Assembly: GCA_963782885.1 (NCBI GenBank) | Contig: CAWALL010000008.1 | Coordinates: 682,001-746,000 of the forward strand | Direction of reading: 5' to 3' | Source: DATAOG01 sp963782885 | Lineage (GTDB): Bacteria > Pseudomonadota > Alphaproteobacteria > Geminicoccales > Geminicoccaceae | DNA length: 64,000 bases | Part shown: one piece after another, positions 7,561 through 15,358 of the stretch | How positions within the stretch are numbered: the first letter of the stretch is position 1 | Layout: the number at the start of each line of letters is the position of its first letter | Translations under genes and position numbers: made by a program | The notes under the pieces: model-generated | What the model was told of the DNA's origin: nothing | The model's database searches: none | Seen by the model: the letters and a program-made list of their open reading frames with translations, nothing else

Positions 7561-9324
7561 ATGCCGTTTTGGACCTGCGCCGGCCGGCCGGCGTGGTTGC
7601 TTGGCGTTTGCGCGCTGGCGCTCGCGACGCCCGCGCTCGCCGCCAGCGAGACCACGATGGAGCAGCTGCTCAACGCCGACAAGGAGCCGCAGAACTGGCT
7701 CACCCACCACGGGGACTACGCCGCCCACCGGTTCTCCAAGCTCGACCAGATCAACACCGACAACGTCAAGAACCTGAAGGTCGCCTGGACCTATGCCATG
7801 GGCGGCATCGAGGGCGGCGGCATCTGGCCGCACGGCGGCCTCGAGGGCACGCCGATCGTCGAAGACGGCGTGATGTACACGACCGACGGCTGGGGCTCGG
7901 TCTACAAGCTCGACATCAGCGACGGTCCGGGCAAGCTGGTCTGGAAGATGGACCCCGGCACCGACAAGGACTGGTCGGGCGCGGTCGCCTGCTGCGGCGT
8001 CGACAACCGCGGCGTGGCGCTGTGGAAGGACAAGGTGATCTCGCACACGCTCGACGGCCGCCTGCTCGCGACCGACAAGGAGACCGGCGAGGTCGCCTGG
8101 GAACGCCAGGTCGCCGATCCCGGCATCGGCGAGGTGATCACCGTCGCGCCGCTCGTGGTCAAGGACATGGCGATCACCGGCACCTCGGGCGCCGAGTACG
8201 GCATCCGCGGCTGGATCGCGGCGACCGACCTCAACACCGGCAAGGAGATCTGGCGCCGGCATACGATCCCGGGTCCGGGCGAGCCGGGTCACGACACCTG
8301 GACCGATGACCACGACGCCTGGAAGCACGGCGGCGGCTCGACCTGGGTCACCGGCTCCTACGACCCCGACCAGAACCTGTTGATCTGGGGCGTCGGCAAT
8401 CCCGGTCCCGACTGGGACGCCGAGTATCGGCCGGGCGCCAACCTGTACACCGACAGCATGATCGCCCTCGACGCCGACACCGGCGAGATCAAGTGGTACC
8501 ACCAGTTCACGCCCAACGACCCCTACGACTACGACAGCGTCGGCGAGAACGTTCTGGTCGACACCCAGGTCGACGGCCAGCCGAAGAAGCTGGCGCTGCA
8601 CGCCGACCGCAACGGCTTCGGCTATGCGATCGACCGCACCAACGGCGAGTTCGTCTGGGGCACCCCGTTCGTCAAGCAGCTGACCTGGACCAAGGGCCTC
8701 GACAAGGTGACCGGGCTGCCGATCGAGTACGACCCGGGCAAGGGCGTGCAACCGTACATCAACGCGCCGACCCGCGAGAACCCGGTCGGCGAGGCCTGCC
8801 CGGGCAACATGGGCGGCAAGAACTGGCCGCCGACCGCCTACAACCCCGAGCTCGACGTCTGGTACATCCCGGTCATCGAGAGCTGCAATCAGATGACCAA
8901 CAAGGAGACGACGCCGGACTCCTACAAGCCCCGGGAGTTCTTCACCGGCGGCGGCCCGCGTCAGAACACGCCGATCACCGGCAGCGTCACCGCCATCGAC
9001 GCCAAGACCGGCGAGATCGTGGGCAAGTACGAGACCAAGTACCCGATGCTGGGCGGCGTGCTGGCGACCGCCGGCAACCTGGTGTTCGTCGGCCGTCCCG
9101 AGGGCACGATCGTGGCGCTCGACGCCAAGACCCTGAAGGAGCTGTGGAGCTTCGACACCGGCGCCGGCGTCAACGCGCCGCCGATGAGCTACAGCGTGGG
9201 CGGCAAGCAGTACATCGCGATCGAGGTCGGCCTCGGCGGCGCCTGGCCGAAGTGGTTCGTCGACGGCACCGCCGGCCTCGAGAAGATGCAGCCGGGCTCG
9301 ATGCTGTTCGTGTTCTCGCTGTAG
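7561..9324 (+). CDS. PQQ-dependent alcohol dehydrogenase, lanthanide-type signature
   Basis: A 587-residue periplasmic quinoprotein of the methanol/ethanol dehydrogenase family. A signal peptide (WLLGVCALALATPALA) is followed by an eight-bladed propeller with repeated tryptophan-docking motifs (DADTGEIKWYHQF, DAKTLKELWSF). The vicinal disulfide that stacks on PQQ is seen as VACCGVDNRG. The catalytic segment reads PNDPYDYDSVGEN: besides the usual active-site Asp there is a second Asp two residues on, the extra ligand that marks lanthanide-dependent XoxF/ExaF/PedH enzymes and is Ala in calcium MxaF. Ln dependence is inference from this motif. A GGGAGGTG ribosome site lies before ATG 7561. No mxaI or PQQ synthesis genes are nearby; a c-type cytochrome is encoded 2.8 kb away. 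Confidence 0.9.
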   Translation: MPFWTCAGRPAWLLGVCALALATPALAASETTMEQLLNADKEPQNWLTHHGDYAAHRFSKLDQINTDNVKNLKVAWTYAMGGIEGGGIWPHGGLEGTPIVEDGVMYTTDGWGSVYKLDISDGPGKLVWKMDPGTDKDWSGAVACCGVDNRGVALWKDKVISHTLDGRLLATDKETGEVAWERQVADPGIGEVITVAPLVVKDMAITGTSGAEYGIRGWIAATDLNTGKEIWRRHTIPGPGEPGHDTWTDDHDAWKHGGGSTWVTGSYDPDQNLLIWGVGNPGPDWDAEYRPGANLYTDSMIALDADTGEIKWYHQFTPNDPYDYDSVGENVLVDTQVDGQPKKLALHADRNGFGYAIDRTNGEFVWGTPFVKQLTWTKGLDKVTGLPIEYDPGKGVQPYINAPTRENPVGEACPGNMGGKNWPPTAYNPELDVWYIPVIESCNQMTNKETTPDSYKPREFFTGGGPRQNTPITGSVTAIDAKTGEIVGKYETKYPMLGGVLATAGNLVFVGRPEGTIVALDAKTLKELWSFDTGAGVNAPPMSYSVGGKQYIAIEVGLGGAWPKWFVDGTAGLEKMQPGSMLFVFSL

Positions 9325-9349
9325 CCCGCAATCTCGTCTCGAGAGCCAG

Positions 9350-9384
9350 GGGGGCGGGTCGTTCGCGATCCGCCCCCTCTTCTT
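9350..9384 (+). terminator. Rho-independent terminator of the PQQ dehydrogenase
   Basis: A 12-bp GC stem with one G-T wobble, closed by a TTCG tetraloop and followed by TCTTCTT. It begins 26 bases after the stop codon. This is the cleanest intrinsic terminator in the window and suggests strong monocistronic expression. Confidence 0.85.
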
Positions 9385-9417
9385 GCGCCGGCCCGAGATC
9401 TTCACGTGTCCGCGATG

Positions 9418-9503
9418 TCAGCGCACGCGGTTTGCCTCGCCCAGCCCGCCGCTCGCGCCCGTGATGACGACGATTTTTCCTTCGATGCTATTGCTCCAAT
9501 CGC
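9418..9503 (-). pseudogene. N-terminal stump of a short-chain dehydrogenase
   Basis: On the minus strand this reads WSNSIEGKIVVITGASGGLG followed by EANRVR and a stop. It is the nucleotide-binding start of an SDR enzyme (TGASGGLG is the TGxxxGxG motif) cut off after about 27 residues. The position where a start Met would be expected encodes Trp. It sits directly downstream of the aldo-keto reductase gene, where such clusters often carry an SDR. The rest of the gene has been deleted. Confidence 0.7.
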
Positions 9504-9509
9504 GGCCGC

Positions 9510-10502
9510 TCAGCGACCGACCAGCCGCTGCAGGTGTTCCGGGTAGCGGGCGCCTTGCACCGTGACCTTGGCGACGGCGCGGTCGATGTCGCGAAGATCG
9601 TCGGGCGTCAGTTCGACGGCCGCCGCGCCGATGTTCTCCTCCAGGCGGTGCAGCTTCGTCGTGCCGGGGATCGGCACGATCCACGGCTTTTGAGCCAGCA
9701 GCCAGGCGAGCGCGATCTGGGCAGGCGTCGCGTGCTTGCGGGCTGCGATCTGGCCGAGCAGATCGACCAGCGCCTGGTTCGCTTTCCGCGCCTCCGGCGT
9801 GAAGCGGGGAACGGTGTTGCGGAAATCGGTGCTGTCGAACGTCGTGGTCTCGTCGATCGCGCCCGTGAGGAAGCCCTTGCCCAGAGGGCTGAAGGGGACC
9901 AAGCCGATCCCGAGCTCCTCGAGCGTCGGCAGGACCTCCTGCTCGGGCTCCCGCCACCACAAGGAATATTCGCTCTGGAGGGCAGTCACCGGCTGGACCG
10001 CATGCGCGCGCCGGATCGTCCGCACGCCAGCTTCCGACAACCCGAAGTGCTTGACCTTGCCTTCCTGGATCAGGTCCTTGACCGCGCCGGCGACGTCTTC
10101 GATCGGCACGTTCGGGTCGACGCGATGCTGATAGAACAGATCGATGACGTCGCTCTGCAGCCGCCTGAGCGACGCCTCCGCCACCTGCTTGATATGCTCC
10201 GGCCGGCTGTTCAGGCCCCGCTGCTCGCCCGTGTTCGGATCGAGATCGAAGCCGAACTTGGTGGCGATCACGACCTGCTCGCGGACGGGAGCGAGCGCCT
10301 CGCCCACCAGCTCTTCGTTCGTGAACGGGCCGTAGACTTCGGCGGTGTCGAAGAAGGTGACGCCGCGCTCGACGGCGGCCCGGATCAGCGAAATTCCCTG
10401 CTGGCGATCGACTGCCGGACCGTAGCCGAAGCTCAGTCCCATGCAGCCCAACCCGATCGCCGAGACTTCCAGGTTGCTGTTGCCAAGTGTGCGCTTTTGC
10501 AT
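9510..10502 (-). CDS. Aldo/keto reductase
   Basis: A 330-residue NADPH-dependent cytosolic oxidoreductase of the aldo/keto reductase superfamily. The TIM-barrel landmarks are present: N-terminal LGNSNLEVSAIGLGCMGLS, the catalytic Asp and Tyr in FFDTAEVYGP, Lys in VIATKFGF, His in DLFYQHRVDPN, and the cofactor-site PIPGTTKLHRLEENIGA. The closest groups are the YakC/AKR13-like plant and bacterial reductases. AGGAGA lies seven bases before ATG 10502. It lies between an SDR remnant and a cupin gene and opposite a LysR gene, so it was probably the core of a LysR-regulated carbonyl-detoxification operon. The true substrate is unknown. Confidence 0.88.
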   Translation of the reverse strand: MQKRTLGNSNLEVSAIGLGCMGLSFGYGPAVDRQQGISLIRAAVERGVTFFDTAEVYGPFTNEELVGEALAPVREQVVIATKFGFDLDPNTGEQRGLNSRPEHIKQVAEASLRRLQSDVIDLFYQHRVDPNVPIEDVAGAVKDLIQEGKVKHFGLSEAGVRTIRRAHAVQPVTALQSEYSLWWREPEQEVLPTLEELGIGLVPFSPLGKGFLTGAIDETTTFDSTDFRNTVPRFTPEARKANQALVDLLGQIAARKHATPAQIALAWLLAQKPWIVPIPGTTKLHRLEENIGAAAVELTPDDLRDIDRAVAKVTVQGARYPEHLQRLVGR

Positions 10503-10536
10503 GTCTCTTCTCCTTCGACGGACAACCCGCAGGTAA

Positions 10537-10932
10537 TCAGGCCTGGTATTGTGCGTCGCTGACCTTTTCCATCCAGTCGACGGTCTTGCCGTCGAGCCTT
10601 TCCTGAATGGCGATGTGCGTCATCGCCGTCGTGGGCGCTGCCCCGTGCCAGTGCTTCTCGCCCGGCGCGAACCAGACCACGTCACCCGGCCGGATTTCCT
10701 CGACCGGCCCGCCCTCGCGCTGCACCCGGCCGCAGCCGAACGTGACGATCAGCGTCTGACCCAGGGGATGCGTGTGCCATGCGGTCCGCGCGCCGGGCTC
10801 GAAGGTGACGCTGGCGCCCGCGGCGCGGGCCGGATCGGGCGAGCTGAGCAGCGGATCGATGCGGACGGCGCCCGTGAAATAGTCCGCCGGTCCTGTGCCG
10901 GAAGGCTGTGAGCCGCATCGTTTGATCTCCAT
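10537..10932 (-). CDS. Cupin-domain protein
   Basis: A 131-residue small beta-barrel protein with both cupin motifs: WHTHPLGQTLIVTFGCGRV (motif 1, with HxH metal ligands) and PGDVVWFAPGEKHWHGA (motif 2 with the late His). Such cupins accompany aldo/keto reductases, SDRs and carboxymuconolactone decarboxylase-like proteins in LysR-controlled clusters and are of uncertain function. It lies 34 bases upstream of the aldo/keto reductase on the same strand, so the two are probably co-transcribed from the 105-base region facing the LysR gene. Confidence 0.82.
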   Translation of the reverse strand: MEIKRCGSQPSGTGPADYFTGAVRIDPLLSSPDPARAAGASVTFEPGARTAWHTHPLGQTLIVTFGCGRVQREGGPVEEIRPGDVVWFAPGEKHWHGAAPTTAMTHIAIQERLDGKTVDWMEKVSDAQYQA

Positions 10933-11024
10933 TTCGCGCCTCGCCTGCAGGGGCAGCCTCGCCGGCTGCCGTCGATCGGGAATCTAGGGCGCGCGACCGC
11001 ACCCGATTAGGTGATAGAATTCGC

Positions 11025-11047
11025 ATGAACCCATGAGATGGATTCAT
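11025..11047. promoter_or_regulatory. Possible LysR operator dyad
   Basis: ATGAA and TTCAT form an inverted repeat with 13 bases between them, in the region between the divergent cupin and LysR genes and overlapping the LysR start. Spacing and position are reminiscent of LysR boxes, but the arms are short. Confidence 0.25.
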
Positions 11048-11967
11048 CAATGCCGCGCCAAAACGTCAACGACCTCCCGGCCTTCCTCGCCGTGGCCAGA
11101 GAGCGGAGTTTCACCAAGGCTGCCGCGCAGCTCGGCGTCTCGCAGTCGGCGCTGAGCCACACGATCCGCGGACTCGAAGAGCGGCTCGGGCTGCGACTGT
11201 TGACCCGCACCACGCGCAGTGTGGCGCCGACCGAGGCTGGGCAGCGTTTGGTCGAGACCCTCGGGCCTCGGTTCGATGAGATCGACGCCGAACTGGCCGC
11301 ACTGAACGAGCTTCGGGAGAAGCCCGCAGGTACGATCCGCATCACGACGGGCGAGCACGCGGCCCAGGCGATCCTCTGGCCTGCCCTGGCGCGGTTCCTG
11401 CCGGACTACCCCGACATCAGGGTCGAGCTGGTCGTCGACTATGGCCTGACCGACCTCGTCGCGGAGCGCTGTGACGCGGGCGTTCGTCTCGGCGAGCAGG
11501 TCGCGAGGGACATGATCGCCGTGCGCATCGGGCCGGACATGGGCATGGCGGTCGTCGGGGCGCCTGCCTACTTCGCGAGACGGAAGCGGCCGCAGACACC
11601 GCAGGATCTGACCGCCCACGACTGCATCAATCTCCGCCTGCCCACCTACGGCGGTCTCTACGCCTGGGAGTTCGAGAAAGCGGGACGCGAGCTGAAGGTG
11701 CGCGTCGAGGGGCAGCTGGTGTTCAACAACATCGCCCTGAGACTGAACGCGGCGCTGGCCGGATTCGGCCTGGCTTACCTGCCGGAGGACTAGGTGGAGA
11801 CGCAACTCGCGAAAGGACGGCTCATCCGGGTGCTCGAGGATTGGTGTCCGCCGTTTTCCGGCTACCACCTCTACTACCCCAGCCGCCGCCAACCGACGCC
11901 GGCCTTCGCCTTGCTGGTCGACGCACTTCGCTACCGAGACGCCCCCAAAGTCTTGCAGGACGCTTGA
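11038..11967 (+). pseudogene. LysR-family regulator split by an in-frame amber codon
   Basis: The reading frame encodes a typical LysR-type transcriptional regulator: N-terminal winged helix (FLAVARERSFTKAAAQLGVS, then SQSALSHTIRGLEERLG) and a substrate-binding domain. At 11791-11793 a TAG stop follows LAYLPED. The same frame then continues with VETQLAKGRLIRVLEDW and LYYPSRRQPTPAFALLVDAL to TGA at 11967, which is exactly the normal C-terminal 58 residues of the family. The intact gene would encode about 309 residues; as it stands, a 251-residue product lacks the end of the effector domain. It could be a recent nonsense mutation, a sequencing error or, less likely, readthrough. Divergent from the cupin/aldo-keto reductase genes it presumably controlled. 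Confidence 0.82.
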
Positions 11968-12108
11968 TTTGCGGCGCTCCTGGCGGGAGGGCTCGCAAAC
12001 CGCACGCGACGTGGATGTCCGCTTCAGGCCGGAGGCCGAATCTGGCCTGGGTGGCAAGCGTTAGGTTCCGACCACCAGCAGAGATCGCGACGGTGCGATC
12101 CAGACCCT

Positions 12109-12603
12109 TCACTTCATGTCCTGGCACTGGCGCTCGCCTTCGCCCCAGAAGGCGATGCAGTCGGCCTTGGTCGGCTCGCCCTTGCCCTGCAGCTGGTTCT
12201 GGACGTAGTCGACCACCGCCTCGATCTCCTGGTCGCGCAGGAAGACCGCGGCCTTGGCCGGGAAGTCCTCGCCGAGGTCGGCCTTGGACATGCCGTCGTA
12301 GCAGCTCGTGGTCTTGTAAGCGTTGCGGTCGTGATAGGGCATCCGGGTGCCGGGCCGGCCGCAGCGCACGACCTCTATCAGCTGCGCGCGGTCGAGCTCG
12401 GTCGCGCGCAGCGACAGCGCCGCCCCGCCATAGCCGCCGCCGCCGCCGCCGTGCCACTTGTGGCAGCCGACGCAGTTCGCCTTCTTGTAGACCCGCTTGC
12501 CGAGCTCGAGATCGGGGGCCGAGCGCGCCCCGCCGGCGCAGACCAACAGCGCCGCCACCGCCAGCGCCCCAGCGACCCCGCTCACAACCTTCGCCAGATC
12601 CAT
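12109..12603 (-). CDS. Periplasmic monohaem c-type cytochrome
   Basis: A 164-residue exported protein: signal peptide (VSGVAGALAVAALLVCAGGARSA within residues 7-29), one haem-binding motif CVGCH at about residue 45, a Gly-rich loop after it and a probable Met ligand in GTRMPYHDRNAY. Three further Cys near the middle and C-terminus may form disulfides. It is a plausible electron acceptor for a periplasmic quinoprotein such as the PQQ dehydrogenase in this window, but that partnership is only inferred from proximity. GGGAGG lies nine bases before the start. It is divergent from an exported protein of unknown function. Confidence 0.82.
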   Translation of the reverse strand: MDLAKVVSGVAGALAVAALLVCAGGARSAPDLELGKRVYKKANCVGCHKWHGGGGGGYGGAALSLRATELDRAQLIEVVRCGRPGTRMPYHDRNAYKTTSCYDGMSKADLGEDFPAKAAVFLRDQEIEAVVDYVQNQLQGKGEPTKADCIAFWGEGERQCQDMK

Positions 12604-12712
12604 CGTTTGCCGCCTCCCCAGGCCTCGTTGTGCGGTCTATAAGGGACCACGCCCGCCGGCCGCCGACAAGGGCACAGCCGGTCGCACGCCAGAGGTCAAC
12701 AGGGAGAGGGGG

Positions 12713-13375
12713 ATGACGATCCGGACCATGGGGCTGGGGCTCACAGCCGCGCTCGCCGCCGGGCTCGCGCTCGCCGCCGCCGCCGCCGAAAACCCGCTCG
12801 AGGGCGACCTGCGCGATCTCCGGGTCGGCATGAAGGTCGCCGACCTGCCGGCCGAGGGCTACGCCGATTTCGCCTGCGGCAACGACGGCGCCAAGCCCGG
12901 CACCGCGATCGGCGGCTGGCAGGAGTTCGGCAAGTGCCCGGCCGATCCGAAGGGGCTGCACGAGGTCGCGTTCGCGTTCGCGCCCTCGCCGCTGGCCAAG
13001 CTCGGCGATCAGTGGGAGGGCACCAAGGTCGCCGGCCACCCGGTGATCCCGTCCTTGCTGATCGACGACCAGGGCGTGGTCCAGGGCCTGCGCATCGTCA
13101 CCGATCCCGACGCCCGCTACTACCAGAAGAAGGCGGCGTTCCTGTTCGGGATCCGGGTCATGGGCCGCTACGGCCGCGAGGGGTGGCAGTGCACCGAGGC
13201 CAAGCCCGGCGACGGCAAGGAGCCGATCGGCGGCATGTTCATCGACCGCCGCTGCGAGAAGATCTTCCACGACCGCCGCCTGATCCTGAACACCGAGCTG
13301 TACCGCGCCGCCGGCCAGGAGGGCCGCGACTACACCGACGAGGCGCGCTTCGAGATCTACGAGCGCGCGGGCTGA
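12713..13375 (+). CDS. Exported protein of unknown function
   Basis: I do not recognise a family. The 220-residue product begins with a clear signal peptide (LGLTAALAAGLALAAAAA) and should be periplasmic. The mature part has four Cys (FACGNDG, KCPAD, QCTEA, RRCEK), suggesting two disulfides, and no transmembrane segment. ATG 12713 is supported by an AGGGAGAGGGGG ribosome site. It is divergent from the cytochrome c gene, about 110 bases away, and precedes the uroporphyrinogen methyltransferase by 51 bases on the same strand, so it may share a promoter region with the cytochrome. Confidence 0.7.
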   Translation: MTIRTMGLGLTAALAAGLALAAAAAENPLEGDLRDLRVGMKVADLPAEGYADFACGNDGAKPGTAIGGWQEFGKCPADPKGLHEVAFAFAPSPLAKLGDQWEGTKVAGHPVIPSLLIDDQGVVQGLRIVTDPDARYYQKKAAFLFGIRVMGRYGREGWQCTEAKPGDGKEPIGGMFIDRRCEKIFHDRRLILNTELYRAAGQEGRDYTDEARFEIYERAG

Positions 13376-13426
13376 GCCGCGGGTGCGATCTCGTGGGCAC
13401 GCGGCCCCGGCTGCAGAGGTGACCGG

Positions 13427-14269
13427 TTGAGCAACCAGCCGTCCGGGCCAACGCGGCCGACAGGGGAGGTCTGGCTGGTCGGCGCCGGCCCGGGCGCGGC
13501 CGATCTTTTGACGCTGCGCGCGCTCCGGCTGCTGCGCAAGGCCGAGGTCGTGGTCTACGACCGCCTGGTCGGCCCCGACATCCTCGATCGCGTGCCCGCC
13601 CGGGTCGAGCGGATCTTCGTCGGCAAGATGCGCGCGCGCCACGTCTGCCCGCAGGCCGGCATCAACGCGCTCCTGATCGAGCTGGCGCGCGCCGGCAGGC
13701 GCGTGCTCCGCCTCAAGGGCGGCGACCCGTTCGTGTTCGGCCGCGGCGGCGAGGAGCTGGAGGCGCTGGCCGCGGCCGGCATCCCGTTTCAGGTCGTGCC
13801 GGGGGTGACCGCGGCGATCGGCTGCGCCGCCGCGGCCGCGATCCCGTTGACCCACCGCGCGCTCGCTCAGACCCTGATCTTCGTCACCGGCCATACCCGC
13901 GACGGCGAGCTCGAGCTCGACTGGCGCCTGCTCGCGCAGCCCGGCCAGACGCTCGCGGTCTACATGGGGATCAAGGCGCTCGGCAGCCTCTGCCGCAAGC
14001 TGATCGAGCACGGCCTGGCCGCCGCGACCCCGGCCGCGCTGATCGAGAACGGCACCTACGAGCACCAGCGGGTGGTGACCGGGACACTGGCGACGCTGCC
14101 GGAGCTCGCGCCCGATCCGCGCCTTGCCGGCCCGACCCTGATCGTGGTCGGCGAGGTGGTGGCGCTCCGCCAGAACTTCGGCTGGCTCGCGGGCGCGCTC
14201 GCGCCGCGGGCCGCGCCTGAGACCCGGGGCGGCGAGCTTGACGGCGCCGGCGCCGGCGCGTCAGGTTGA
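13427..14269 (+). CDS. cobA: Uroporphyrinogen-III C-methyltransferase
   Basis: A 280-residue SAM-dependent enzyme making precorrin-2 for sirohaem or cobalamin. All family motifs are present: VWLVGAGPGAADLLTLRA at the N-terminus, VVYDRLV, LRLKGGDPFVFGRGGEE, VVPGVTAAIGCAA, PLTHR and ENGTYEHQRVVTGTL. The start is TTG 13427, preceded by AGAGGTGA, a good ribosome site; no better ATG exists. The last 25 residues are a low-complexity tail. It is a stand-alone SUMT with no CysG dehydrogenase part and no other cobalamin or sirohaem gene nearby. Confidence 0.9.
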   Translation: MSNQPSGPTRPTGEVWLVGAGPGAADLLTLRALRLLRKAEVVVYDRLVGPDILDRVPARVERIFVGKMRARHVCPQAGINALLIELARAGRRVLRLKGGDPFVFGRGGEELEALAAAGIPFQVVPGVTAAIGCAAAAAIPLTHRALAQTLIFVTGHTRDGELELDWRLLAQPGQTLAVYMGIKALGSLCRKLIEHGLAAATPAALIENGTYEHQRVVTGTLATLPELAPDPRLAGPTLIVVGEVVALRQNFGWLAGALAPRAAPETRGGELDGAGAGASG

Positions 14270-14330
14270 GCCCGGGCTCCAGGGGCCACGCCAAGAGCGC
14301 ACGTCACGGATCGCCGGGGAGGCAGGCAAG

Positions 14331-15329
14331 ATGCGTCTGGTGCAGTTGGTTTCGCCGGCCGGCGCCCGCCGGGTCGGCAGGGTCGCGGGCGACGGCCGCC
14401 AGGTCGAGGTGCTGCGCGACGCCGGCAGCGTCTACGAGCTCGCGCGGCAGGCCGTCCAGAGGGGGCAGGGCCTTTCGGAACTCGCCGCCGCCGCCCCCGC
14501 CGAGGGCCACGAGGAGCTCGCGGGCCTGCTCGCCGAGGGCCGCCTGCTGGCGCCGCTCGACCATCCCGACCCGGCGCACTGCCTGATCACCGGCACCGGG
14601 CTCACCCACATCGGCAGCGCCCAGGCGCGCGATTCGATGCACCAGGTGCAGCAGACCGAGGAGGCCAAGCTCAGCGATTCGATGAAGATGTTCCGACTCG
14701 GGATCGAGGGCGGGAAGCCTGCGCAAGGCCAGATCGGGGTCGCCCCCGAATGGTTCTACAAAGGCGACGGCAGCATCGTCACAGCACCGGGCCAGCCGCT
14801 CGCGATGCCGGCCTTCGCGCAGGACGGCGGCGAGGAGGCGGAGATCGCCGTGCTCTACCTGATCGACGACGACGGGCGGCCGCGCCGGGTCGGCTACGCG
14901 CTCGGCAACGAGTTCGCCGACCACGTGCTCGAGCGCCAGAACTACCTCTACCTCGCCCATTCGAAGCTGCGCCCTTGCGCCTTCGGCCCCGAGCTGCTGC
15001 TCGGCGATCTGCCGGCCGACGTGCGCGGCCAGGTGCGCGTGCTGCGCGGCGAACAGTGCCGGTTCGAATCCGAGTGGCTTTCGGGCGAGGCCAACATGAG
15101 TCACAGCCTCGCCAACCTCGAGCACCACCACTTCAAATACCGGCTGTTCCGGCGGCCGGGCGACGTCCATGTCCACTTCATCGGCGCCGCGGTGCTCAGC
15201 TTCACGGCCGGCGTCCGCCCCGAGCCCGGCGACGTGTTCGAGATTTCTTCTCCGACTTTCGGCGCGCCGCTGCGCAACCCGCTCGCCCGCGCCGAGGACG
15301 AGGGTATGATCAGGGTCCAGGCGTTGTAG
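14331..15329 (+). CDS. AraD1/GguC family protein (fumarylacetoacetase fold)
   Basis: A 332-residue cytosolic protein of the AraD1 family, related to GguC and distantly to fumarylacetoacetate hydrolases. Diagnostic stretches are LITGTGLTHIGSAQARDSMH at about residues 85-104, IGVAPEWFYKGDG, EEAEIAVLYLIDDDG and VGYALGNEFADHVLER. Members are linked to pentose or sugar-acid catabolism (2-keto-3-deoxy acid conversion), but no sugar genes surround this one. GGGGAGG precedes ATG 14331. It follows the methyltransferase by 61 bases in the same direction; the two functions are unrelated, so co-transcription may be incidental. Confidence 0.8.
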   Translation: MRLVQLVSPAGARRVGRVAGDGRQVEVLRDAGSVYELARQAVQRGQGLSELAAAAPAEGHEELAGLLAEGRLLAPLDHPDPAHCLITGTGLTHIGSAQARDSMHQVQQTEEAKLSDSMKMFRLGIEGGKPAQGQIGVAPEWFYKGDGSIVTAPGQPLAMPAFAQDGGEEAEIAVLYLIDDDGRPRRVGYALGNEFADHVLERQNYLYLAHSKLRPCAFGPELLLGDLPADVRGQVRVLRGEQCRFESEWLSGEANMSHSLANLEHHHFKYRLFRRPGDVHVHFIGAAVLSFTAGVRPEPGDVFEISSPTFGAPLRNPLARAEDEGMIRVQAL

Positions 15330-15358
15330 TCCAGCTGCGGGGATTATGCGGTGCCCGC

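Noticed and set aside
11968..12108. Possible coding remnant between LysR and cytochrome c genes
   Set aside because: The open frames are short and compositionally biased; no family could be named.
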